Source: Planctomycetota bacterium
GTDB lineage: Bacteria; Planctomycetota; UBA1135; UBA2386
Reading direction: 5' to 3'
Length of the DNA: 33,642 nucleotides
Assembly: GCA_016872675.1 (NCBI GenBank)
Contig: VGZG01000032.1
Span: 1 to 33,642, forward strand
In this document: positions 16,858-23,207 of the stretch, piece after piece
Numbering within the stretch: position 1 is the stretch's first letter
Layout: each line of letters opens with the position of its first letter
Position numbers and translations under genes: made by a program
The notes under the pieces: generated by a model
Database searches by the model: none
What the model was told of the DNA's origin: nothing
Seen by the model: only the letters and a program-made list of their open reading frames with translations

Positions 16858-18390
16858 GTGCCCACGATCCGACTCGGCGAACCGAACCTTCCGCTCGCGA
16901 CCCTCGTGCAGTTGAGTCGCCCAGGCGCCAAGGCCGCGCTGGCGCCCGCTGCGCTGCAGCGCGTGCGCGCGAGCCGCAAGGTGGTCGAGGACGCGGTCGC
17001 GACCGGTCGCACGATGTACGGCGTCAACACCGGCTTCGGCAAGCTCGCCGGCGTGCGCATCGCCGACGACCAGCTGGCGACGCTGCAGACCAACCTGTTG
17101 CTCAGCCACGCGACCGGCGTCGGCGAGCCGCTGCCGCTCGCGACCAGCCGGCTGGCGTTCGCGCTGCGCATCCACAACCTCGCGCTCGGCTTCTCCGGCG
17201 TGCGGCTCGAGCTGCTGCAGCAGGCGCTGGCGCTGTTCAACGCCGGCTTCGCGCCGGTGATCCCGTCCCAAGGTTCGGTCGGCGCCAGCGGCGATCTCGC
17301 GCCGCTGAGCCACATGGCGCTGCCGCTGATCGGCCGCGGCGAGATGTTCGCCGCCGACGGCAAGCGCGTGACGGGCGCGCAGGCGCTCGCGGCGGTGCGT
17401 CGCCAGCCGCTGCTGCTGCGCGCGAAGGAAGGCCTCGCGCTGATCAACGGCACGCAGATCATGACCGCGATCGGGTGCCTGGCGGTCGCCGAGGCGATCC
17501 GGCTCGCCAAGGCCGCCGACGTCTGCTGCGCGCTGACGGTCGAGGCGCTGCGCGGCAGCGCGACGCCGTTCCAGGAGCGCATCCACGCCATCCGCCCGCA
17601 GTCGGGCCAACTGGCGACCGCCGCCAACCTGCGCGCGCTGCTGCAAGGCAGCGCCATCCTGCCGAGCCACGTCGACTGCAAGAAGGTGCAGGACGCATAC
17701 TCGCTGCGCTGCGCGCCGCAGGTGCACGGCGCTGCCAAGGACGGCGTGCGCTACGCGCTCGACGTCGTCGTCACCGAGGCCAACTCGGTCACCGACAACC
17801 CGCTGGTGTTTCCCGGCGGTGACGTGCTCAGCGGCGGCAACTTCCACGGCCAGCCGGTCAGCCAGGCGATGGACTTCCTCGCCATCGCGGTCAGCACGCT
17901 CGCGAACATCAGCGAGCGGCGCATCGAGCAGATGGTCAACCCGGACATCTCCGGCCTGCCGCCGTTCCTCGCGCGCGCCGCCGGCGTCGAGAGCGGTTTC
18001 ATGATCCCACAGGTCGTCGCCGCGTCGCTGTGCAGCGAGAACAAGACGCTCGCGCATCCTTCCAGCGTCGACACCATCCCGACGTCGGCGAACCGCGAGG
18101 ACCACGTGTCGATGGGCGTCACCGCCGCGCGCCACGCGCAGCAGGTCGTCGCCAACACCGCGAAGGTGCTGGGCATCGAACTGTTGTGCGCAGCGCAGGC
18201 GCTCGACCTCGGCGAGCCGCTGCGCCCCGGCAAGGGCGCGCACGCCGCGTACAAGGCGCTGCGCCGGACGGTGAAGGGCCTTGACCGCGACCGCTACCTC
18301 GCACCCGACCTCGCCGCCGCCGAGCGCCTGCTGCGCGACGGCACGGTCGTCGGCGCGGCGGAGAAGGCGGTCGGCGCGCTGGCGGTGTGA
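16858..18390 (+). CDS. hutH: Histidine ammonia-lyase
   Basis: 510 residues, the family's normal length. It converts L-histidine to trans-urocanate and ammonia, the first step of histidine degradation, in the cytoplasm. The MIO cofactor triad Ala143-Ser144-Gly145 lies in GSVGASGDLAPLSHM. Other active-site landmarks are MYGVNTGFGKL near residue 53, NGTQ near 196, QDAYSLRCAPQVHG near 278, and ENKTLAHPSSVDTIPTSANREDHVSMG near 395-420 (His and Glu residues that define a histidine rather than phenylalanine lyase). The GTG start is supported by the promoter geometry and by family alignment. hutU follows 156 bp later with its own promoter-like boxes; no hutI, hutG or hutF is in the window. Confidence 0.97.
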   Translation: MPTIRLGEPNLPLATLVQLSRPGAKAALAPAALQRVRASRKVVEDAVATGRTMYGVNTGFGKLAGVRIADDQLATLQTNLLLSHATGVGEPLPLATSRLAFALRIHNLALGFSGVRLELLQQALALFNAGFAPVIPSQGSVGASGDLAPLSHMALPLIGRGEMFAADGKRVTGAQALAAVRRQPLLLRAKEGLALINGTQIMTAIGCLAVAEAIRLAKAADVCCALTVEALRGSATPFQERIHAIRPQSGQLATAANLRALLQGSAILPSHVDCKKVQDAYSLRCAPQVHGAAKDGVRYALDVVVTEANSVTDNPLVFPGGDVLSGGNFHGQPVSQAMDFLAIAVSTLANISERRIEQMVNPDISGLPPFLARAAGVESGFMIPQVVAASLCSENKTLAHPSSVDTIPTSANREDHVSMGVTAARHAQQVVANTAKVLGIELLCAAQALDLGEPLRPGKGAHAAYKALRRTVKGLDRDRYLAPDLAAAERLLRDGTVVGAAEKAVGALAV

Positions 18391-18510
18391 GGCGAGCGCG
18401 CCGGCGAATCGGGCGCCGGTGACGACGACGGTGCGGCGCGGCGGCGGACACCTCGTCACGTCGCCGCGCGCAGTCGCCGGATGCGGGGCAGTCCCCTTCG
18501 TCCGCCCACC

Positions 18511-18539
18511 TTGCGCCTGCCCGCGTCCGTCGCCACGAT
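18511..18539 (+). promoter_or_regulatory. Candidate leaderless promoter of hutU
   Basis: TTGCGC (18511-18516), 17 bp, CACGAT (18534-18539), seven bases to the ATG at 18547. The -10 box is weak but keeps A2 and T6, and the -35 is identical to that before the ydbS-like gene. The leader would be too short for a ribosome binding site. Confidence 0.4.
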
Positions 18540-18546
18540 CGCGCGC

Positions 18547-20187
18547 ATGACGCCGTATCGCGCCCCGCGGGGCAAGCAGCTGACCTGTGCCGATTGGACG
18601 ATCGAAGCCGCGTACCGGATGGTGCAGAACAACCTCGACCGCGACGTCGCCGAGGACCCCGAGCGGCTGATCGTCTACGGCGGCCTCGGCAAGGCGGCGC
18701 GCAACCCTGAGGCGCTGCAGAAGATCCTGGCGACGCTGCGTCGCCTGCGCCCCGACCAGACCATGCTGGTGCAGTCGGGCAAGTGCGCCGGCGTGTTCGA
18801 CACGCATCCGGACGCGCCGCGCGTGCTGCTCGCCAACAGCAACCTCGTCGGCAACTGGGCCAACTGGGACGAGTTCCGCCGCCTCGACAAGCTCGGCCTG
18901 ATCATGTACGGCCAGATGACGGCCGGTTCGTGGATCTACATCGGCACGCAGGGGATCGTGCAGGGCACGTACGAGACCTTCGTCGCCGCCGGCAAGCGCC
19001 ACTTCGGCGGCGACCTCAAGGGCCGCCTCGTCGTCACCGCCGGCCTCGGCGGCATGGGCGGCGCGCAGCCGCTGGCCGTGACCATGGCGGGCGGCGTGTG
19101 CCTGGCCTGTGACGTGGAAGGCTGGCGCATCGACAAGCGGCTGGAGACCAAGTACCTCGACGAGCGCATCGACGACCCCAAGCTGGCGCTGCAGGCAGCG
19201 CTGGCGCGCAAGGTGGCCGGGCAGCCGTGGTCGATCGGCGTCAAGTGCAACGCCACCGAGCTGCTGACAGTCATCCGCGACAGCGGCGTGGTCCCGGACC
19301 TGCTCACCGACCAGACCTCGGCGCACGACATGTTGGTCGGCTACGTGCCCGACGGCATGACGGTGGAGAAGGCGCGCGAACTGCGCGAGCGGGATCCCAA
19401 GGGGTACCTCGAGCAGGCCTACCGCACCGTCTGCAAGCACGTCGGCCTGATGCTCGACCTGCAGGAGCGCGGCGCGATCACGTTCGACTACGGCAACAAC
19501 ATCCGCACCGAGGCGCGCGACCACGGCATCGCCGAGGCGTTCCGCATCAAGGGCTTCATCCCCGAGTACATCCGGCCGCTGTTCTGTGAGGGCCGCGGGC
19601 CGTTCCGCTGGGTCGCGCTCAGCGGCAACCCGGCCGACATCGCGCGCACCGACGAGCTCGCGCTCGCGATGTTCGGCGACAACCCGGCGATCCGCACGTG
19701 GATCGAGAAGGCGCGCCAGAAGATCGCCTTCCAGGGCCTGCCGGCGCGCATCCTGTGGCTCGGCTACGGCGAGCGCGCGCGCTTCGGCCTCGCCGTCAAC
19801 GAACTGGTCCGCAAGGGCGAACTGGAAGCGCCGGTGGTGTTCGGCCGCGACCACCTCGACTGCGGCTCGGTGGCCTCGCCGTACCGCGAGACCGAGGCCA
19901 TGCTCGACGGCAGCGACGCGATCGCCGACTGGCCGCTGCTCAACGCCATGCTCAACGTCGCGTCGGGTGCGACGTGGGTGTCGCTGCACCACGGCGGCGG
20001 TGTCGGCATGGGCAAGTCGATCCACAGCGGCCAGGTCACCGTCGCCGACGGCACCGACGCGGCCGCGCGCCGCATCCGCCGCGTGCTGACCTGCGATCCG
20101 GGCACCGGCGTGATGCGCCACGCTGACGCCGGCTACCCGGCGGCGCAGACGTTCGCCAAGCAGGCGGGCGTGGACCTCGGCGGCTGA
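18547..20187 (+). CDS. hutU: Urocanate hydratase with Leu at the usual catalytic-Cys position
   Basis: 546 residues, near the usual 550-560. Urocanase uses tightly bound NAD+ to convert urocanate to imidazolone-5-propionate. Family landmarks are all present: [32 protein letters not shown], the nucleotide-binding [12 protein letters not shown] near residues 165-176, VTDQTSAHD-like [42 protein letters not shown] and [15 protein letters not shown]. One departure stands out: the signature [10 protein letters not shown], where x is normally the active-site Cys (Cys410 in Pseudomonas putida numbering), has Leu403 here (codon CTG, 19753-19755). A Cys occurs nearby at 439 (HLDCGS), where relatives I recall have Ser or Ala. 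Otherwise the gene looks intact and native in codon use. Confidence 0.95.
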   Translation: MTPYRAPRGKQLTCADWTIEAAYRMVQNNLDRDVAEDPERLIVYGGLGKAARNPEALQKILATLRRLRPDQTMLVQSGKCAGVFDTHPDAPRVLLANSNLVGNWANWDEFRRLDKLGLIMYGQMTAGSWIYIGTQGIVQGTYETFVAAGKRHFGGDLKGRLVVTAGLGGMGGAQPLAVTMAGGVCLACDVEGWRIDKRLETKYLDERIDDPKLALQAALARKVAGQPWSIGVKCNATELLTVIRDSGVVPDLLTDQTSAHDMLVGYVPDGMTVEKARELRERDPKGYLEQAYRTVCKHVGLMLDLQERGAITFDYGNNIRTEARDHGIAEAFRIKGFIPEYIRPLFCEGRGPFRWVALSGNPADIARTDELALAMFGDNPAIRTWIEKARQKIAFQGLPARILWLGYGERARFGLAVNELVRKGELEAPVVFGRDHLDCGSVASPYRETEAMLDGSDAIADWPLLNAMLNVASGATWVSLHHGGGVGMGKSIHSGQVTVADGTDAAARRIRRVLTCDPGTGVMRHADAGYPAAQTFAKQAGVDLGG

Positions 20188-20519
20188 GGCTGCTCGTAGT
20201 TGCCATGGACTAGCGCCGGACTTCGGCCGTCGCCCGCGGCAACTGGCGCCGCGGCCCGACGCCGTGCGGGCGCGGGTGCGCGGTCTCGACCTGACGCTGC
20301 ATGCGGCCGCCGGCGTGCTGCGCGAGGTCGCCTACCGCGACTCGGCGGGGGGCCGGGTCGCCATCGAGCTGTTGGCGCCACCCCCCGATCCCGTGGGTCC
20401 GCCGTCGCCGGCGCTGCAGCTCGACGAGGACACCGCCGGCGTCGAGCGCCGGCCCAAGCCCGTGGGCAAGTGCGCGGCGCCGCCGCCTTCGCGGTTGCAG
20501 GAACTTGTCGTTTCGACGG

Positions 20520-20547
20520 TTGCAGTCTGCGCCGAGCTGCCTAGGAT
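20520..20547 (+). promoter_or_regulatory. Candidate promoter of the LysM protein gene
   Basis: TTGCAG (20520-20525), 16 bp, TAGGAT (20542-20547). The -10 keeps TA..AT and the -35 keeps TTG. The leader would be about 110 nt and ends in a strong GGGAGG (20655-20660) before the ATG at 20666. The nonamer CGGTTGCAG that includes the -35 is repeated 25 bp upstream (20492-20500 and 20517-20525). Confidence 0.35.
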
Positions 20548-20553
20548 CTCCGC

Positions 20554-20589
20554 CGTCGTCGGGCGGTCATCCCGGCGTCGTCGGGCGGT
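20554..20589 (+). repeat. 14-bp direct repeat, 22-bp period, in the LysM gene leader
   Basis: CGTCGTCGGGCGGT occurs at 20554-20567 and again at 20576-20589 without mismatch. The 22-bp period is close to two helical turns, which suits two protein subunits on one DNA face. The repeat could equally be a chance duplication in GC-rich DNA. Confidence 0.5.
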
Positions 20590-20665
20590 TGTGCGCGATC
20601 CTCGTCACGGCGCGCGCTTCGCCCCTTGCGCTGCAACTCGATGCCTCGGGTTGCGGGAGGGTGTT

Positions 20666-21547
20666 ATGAAGCAGAACGAGCGTTGGTTGGTCTATGCCGT
20701 CTCGGGGTTCCTCAGCCTGATCCTCGTCGTTGCGGTCGTCTTCCGGCCGAAATCGGGCGCGGGCAACGCCGCTATGACGCCGGGTCTCGCGCAGATCCTC
20801 AATCAGGAAGTCGCCGTCAGGGACGCCGACGCGCCGAAGCCGGCGGCCGACGACAAGACGGCGGCCGACGCTTCGCTGCCCGGCGTGCCATCGCCGAGCG
20901 ACGTCGCGCCGCAGCCGCTGTCGGCGCCAGCGCCGAAGCCGATGGTCGCCGCCGACCTCGTTGCGCAGCAACTCGGCATGTCGCACCGCGACCGCAACGT
21001 GCGCTTCGTGCGCGCCAAGCCCAATGACTCGGTCGAGGGCCTCGTGCGCCGCTGGTGCGGCGCGCGCGACCCGTACCTCGCCGAGACGAAGAGCCTCAAC
21101 GAAGAACTCGTCGTGCTCCGCGTCGGCCAGGAGATCGCGGTGCCTTGGGTCGACGACGAGGTGCTCGTCGCGGCGATCGAGGCGAGCAAGCCGAAGGCGC
21201 TGACCGCCGAACTGCCGGCGACGCCGGGCGCGGCGCCGGCCAACGGCCAGGCGGCCCCGAGCTTCGCCACGCCGGCGCCGGCGGCCATCACTAGCGAGAA
21301 CAACATCACTAACGAGAACAAGGCGCCCAGCGCTGGCAGCAGCAGTGGCGTCGCCATCGCCGTCGCCGCTGGCACGAGCTACACGGTCAAGGCCGGTGAC
21401 TCGCTGTGGCGGATCGCCGAGCGCACCTACGGCCGCAAGAACGCCAACAAGATGGTCGCCGCGATCAAGCAGGCCAACCCGGGCCTCGGCGACGGCGTGC
21501 GCGAGGGCCAGAAGCTCGTGCTGCCGCAGGAACCAAAGGCCAACTGA
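20666..21547 (+). CDS. Membrane-anchored LysM-domain protein
   Basis: 293 residues. The ATG at 20666 follows GGGAGG at five bases' distance and opens a signal anchor (residues 7-26), so this start is preferred over the longer open frame. A Pro/Ala/Asp-rich linker (about 50-95) leads to a degenerate LysM-like segment (about 112-161, ending RVGQEIAVPWV). A second linker carries a short Asn/Glu repeat (SENNITNENK near 210-219). The C-terminal LysM domain (239-287: YTVKAGDSLWRIAERTYG through GQKLVLP) is canonical. LysM binds N-acetylglucosamine-containing glycans, so the protein probably sits in the inner membrane and reaches into the peptidoglycan or S-layer space. No catalytic domain is visible. 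Confidence 0.85.
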   Translation: MKQNERWLVYAVSGFLSLILVVAVVFRPKSGAGNAAMTPGLAQILNQEVAVRDADAPKPAADDKTAADASLPGVPSPSDVAPQPLSAPAPKPMVAADLVAQQLGMSHRDRNVRFVRAKPNDSVEGLVRRWCGARDPYLAETKSLNEELVVLRVGQEIAVPWVDDEVLVAAIEASKPKALTAELPATPGAAPANGQAAPSFATPAPAAITSENNITNENKAPSAGSSSGVAIAVAAGTSYTVKAGDSLWRIAERTYGRKNANKMVAAIKQANPGLGDGVREGQKLVLPQEPKAN

Positions 21548-21570
21548 GCGCCGCGCGGATCGATGGACGA

Positions 21571-21600
21571 GCGGCCGCCGCGGATGCCGTGCGCGGCCGC
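21571..21600. terminator. Possible bidirectional hairpin between convergent genes
   Basis: GCGGCCGC at 21571-21578 and again at 21593-21600 can pair as an 8-bp all-GC stem with a 14-nt loop, in the 55-bp gap between the convergent LysM and response-regulator genes. There is no strong T tract on either side, so the terminator function is weakly supported. Each arm is itself palindromic. Confidence 0.3.
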
Positions 21601-21602
21601 GA

Positions 21603-22967
21603 TCATTTCAGGCCGTAGCGCTCGAGCTTCTTGTAGAGATTGCTGCGCATCAGGTCGATGCGCTCGGCGGTGCGCTTGATGTTGCCGCCAAACTCGAGCA
21701 ACTTGCGGCGCAGGAATTCCTTCTCGGTCGCGGCGCGGAAGTCCTCGAGGCGCTCGAAGGCGAACCAGTCCGTGCCGCCGGCGTCGCGCGCGGGCGCCGG
21801 CGTTAGCGCCGTCTGCAGGTCGGCGCAGCCGATCTCCTCGCCATCGGCGAGCGCCGCGGCGGCTTCGACGACGTTGCGCAGTTGGCGGACGTTGCCCGGC
21901 CATGGCTGCGCCTGCAGCCAGCCGATCGCGTCGGCGTGCAGGCGCCGCGGCGGCAGCCCGTGGCGGGCGCGCGCGCCGGCGAGGAAGTGCAGCGCCAGCG
22001 GGCCAATGTCGTCGCGGCGGTCGCGCAGCGCCGGCAGATGCACGCGCACGCCGTGCAGCCGGTAGTAGAGGTCTTCGCGGAACGCCTCCGCCGCGACCAA
22101 CGCAGCGAGGTCCTGGTTGGTCGCCGCGACGATGCGGACGTCGACGGCGATCTCCTTGGCGCCGCCCAGTCGCTGCACACGTCGCTCCTGCAACACGCGC
22201 AGCAGCTTGGCCTGCATCGGCAGCGGCATGTCGCCGACCTCGTCGAGGAACAGCGTGCCGCCGTGCGCCTGCTCGAAGGCGCCGGCGTGCGCGGCGAGCG
22301 CGCCGGTGAAGGCGCCGCGTTCGTGGCCGAAGAGCTCGCTCTCGACGAGATCGTCGGGGATCGCGGCGCAGTTGCGCGCCACGAACGGACCGTCGCATCG
22401 CCGGCTCTGCAGGTGCAGCTGCCGCACCGCCAATTCCTTGCCGACGCCGTTTTCGCCGGTGACCAGCGCGATGACGTCGGTGGGGGCGATCTTGGCGATC
22501 GTCGCGCGCGCCTGTTGCATCGCGGCGCTGTCGCCGAGCAGCGCATGGTCGCGGGCCAACGCCTGCCGCAGGGCGGCGTTCTCACGGGCGAGGCGGCTGG
22601 CGGCGAGCGCGTTCTGCAGCGACAGCGCCAGCCGGTCCTTGCCGAAGGGCTTCTGCAGGAAGTCGTAGGCGCCGCGGCGGACGGCCAGCACCGCGGTCTC
22701 GAGGTCGCCGTGGCCGCTGATCATCACCACCGGCAGTTCCGGGCGGGCCTCCTTGGCCTTGGCGAGCACCTCCAGGCCGTCCATGCCGGGCAACTTGACG
22801 TCCAGCACCAGCAGGTCGACGGCGGGGTCGAGCGCCATCTGCAGGCCGGACGGCCCGTCGGGGGCCTCGCGGGCCAGATAGCCGTCGAAGGTCAGCTGGA
22901 AGACGAGTTCCTCGCGGACGGCGCGGTGGTCGTCGACGATCAGGATGACGGCGGGGGCGGTCGGCAT
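21603..22967 (-). CDS. NtrC-family sigma-54-dependent response regulator (NtrX-like)
   Basis: 454 residues. The receiver domain (1-120) has the acidic pair Asp12-Asp13, phosphoacceptor Asp56 (LVLDVKLPG) and Lys106 (LQKPF). The AAA+ domain (about 145-380) has Walker A GENGVGKE (171-178), the sigma-54 contact loop GAFTGA (218-223), Walker B LFLDE (239-243), and REDLYYRL and PWPGNVRQLRN further on. The C-terminal Fis-type helix-turn-helix ends in RSNLYKKLERYGLK, the pattern typical of NtrX. No sensor kinase is adjacent, so it is an orphan in this window. It is divergent from the exported HEAT-repeat gene, 240 bp apart, which makes that gene a possible target (inference). No good Shine-Dalgarno precedes the ATG. 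Confidence 0.93.
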   Translation of the reverse strand: MPTAPAVILIVDDHRAVREELVFQLTFDGYLAREAPDGPSGLQMALDPAVDLLVLDVKLPGMDGLEVLAKAKEARPELPVVMISGHGDLETAVLAVRRGAYDFLQKPFGKDRLALSLQNALAASRLARENAALRQALARDHALLGDSAAMQQARATIAKIAPTDVIALVTGENGVGKELAVRQLHLQSRRCDGPFVARNCAAIPDDLVESELFGHERGAFTGALAAHAGAFEQAHGGTLFLDEVGDMPLPMQAKLLRVLQERRVQRLGGAKEIAVDVRIVAATNQDLAALVAAEAFREDLYYRLHGVRVHLPALRDRRDDIGPLALHFLAGARARHGLPPRRLHADAIGWLQAQPWPGNVRQLRNVVEAAAALADGEEIGCADLQTALTPAPARDAGGTDWFAFERLEDFRAATEKEFLRRKLLEFGGNIKRTAERIDLMRSNLYKKLERYGLK

Positions 22968-23037
22968 GGCGGCGGGGCGGCGGTTTTAGGCGGCGCGGGG
23001 GCCGTCGGACGGGTCGGCTGTGCGGCTCGTCCGGCGG

Positions 23038-23079
23038 GGCGAATGCTTGACCCCCAGGCGTCCGAACATAGCATTCGCC
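23038..23079 (+). promoter_or_regulatory. Promoter embraced by a perfect 9-bp inverted repeat (HEAT-repeat gene)
   Basis: TTGACC (23047-23052), 16 bp, TAGCAT (23069-23074) is the best sigma-70-like promoter in the window. GGCGAATGC (23038-23046) ends exactly at the -35 box. Its reverse complement GCATTCGCC (23071-23079) overlaps the -10 box. The arms are separated by 24 bp. Such an arrangement suits a dimeric or looping repressor. The leader to the ATG at 23208 would be about 127 nt. Confidence 0.55.
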
Positions 23080-23108
23080 AGCCCTTTCCGGCCTCGCCCG
23101 GACGGAGG

Positions 23109-23140
23109 GCGGCGGTGCACACCCGTCCAGTGCACGCCGC
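23109..23140 (+). repeat. Hairpin in the 5' leader of the HEAT-repeat gene
   Basis: GCGGCGGTGCAC (23109-23120) can pair with GTGCACGCCGC (23130-23140), with one bulged G and a 9-nt loop. It lies between the candidate promoter and the Shine-Dalgarno AAGGAG at 23193-23198. It could stabilise the leader or act as a regulatory stem. Confidence 0.4.
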
Positions 23141-23207
23141 GCTCGCTGCTTCGCGCTGCCCTCCCTCAGACCCCATCTGCACCCGACCCCCCAAGGAGTC
23201 CCGTTTC

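Larger units (their letters stand above)
20188..20665 (+). other. 478-bp gap after hutU: probable gene remnant plus leader of the LysM gene
   Basis: The frame that later encodes the LysM protein is open across this whole gap, but it has no convincing start. From about 20222 to 20480 codon use looks native (VRGLDLTLHAAAGVLREVAY, then GRVAIELLAP). This resembles the end of an exported beta-rich protein of the LolA kind, but it is too short to assign. It could be a decayed gene or an unusual N-terminal extension. From about 20490 the sequence looks non-coding and holds the repeats and promoter-like boxes listed separately. Confidence 0.35.

Noticed and set aside
18401-18419. CCGGCG/CGCCGG hairpin just after hutH as a terminator
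   Set aside because: The stem is only 6 bp with no T tract; such pairs arise often by chance at this base composition.
16603-20121. A 1172-codon open frame on the minus strand opposite hutH and hutU
   Set aside because: It is antisense to two unmistakable enzymes, is Arg/Ala/Asp/His-rich and has no family motif. Long antisense frames are expected in very GC-rich coding DNA.
23031-23048. Possible sigma-54 -24/-12 site (GG-N10-GC) upstream of the HEAT-repeat gene
   Set aside because: Only the GG/GC core and a few bases fit; such matches are common in GC-rich DNA, and a better sigma-70-like promoter overlaps it.
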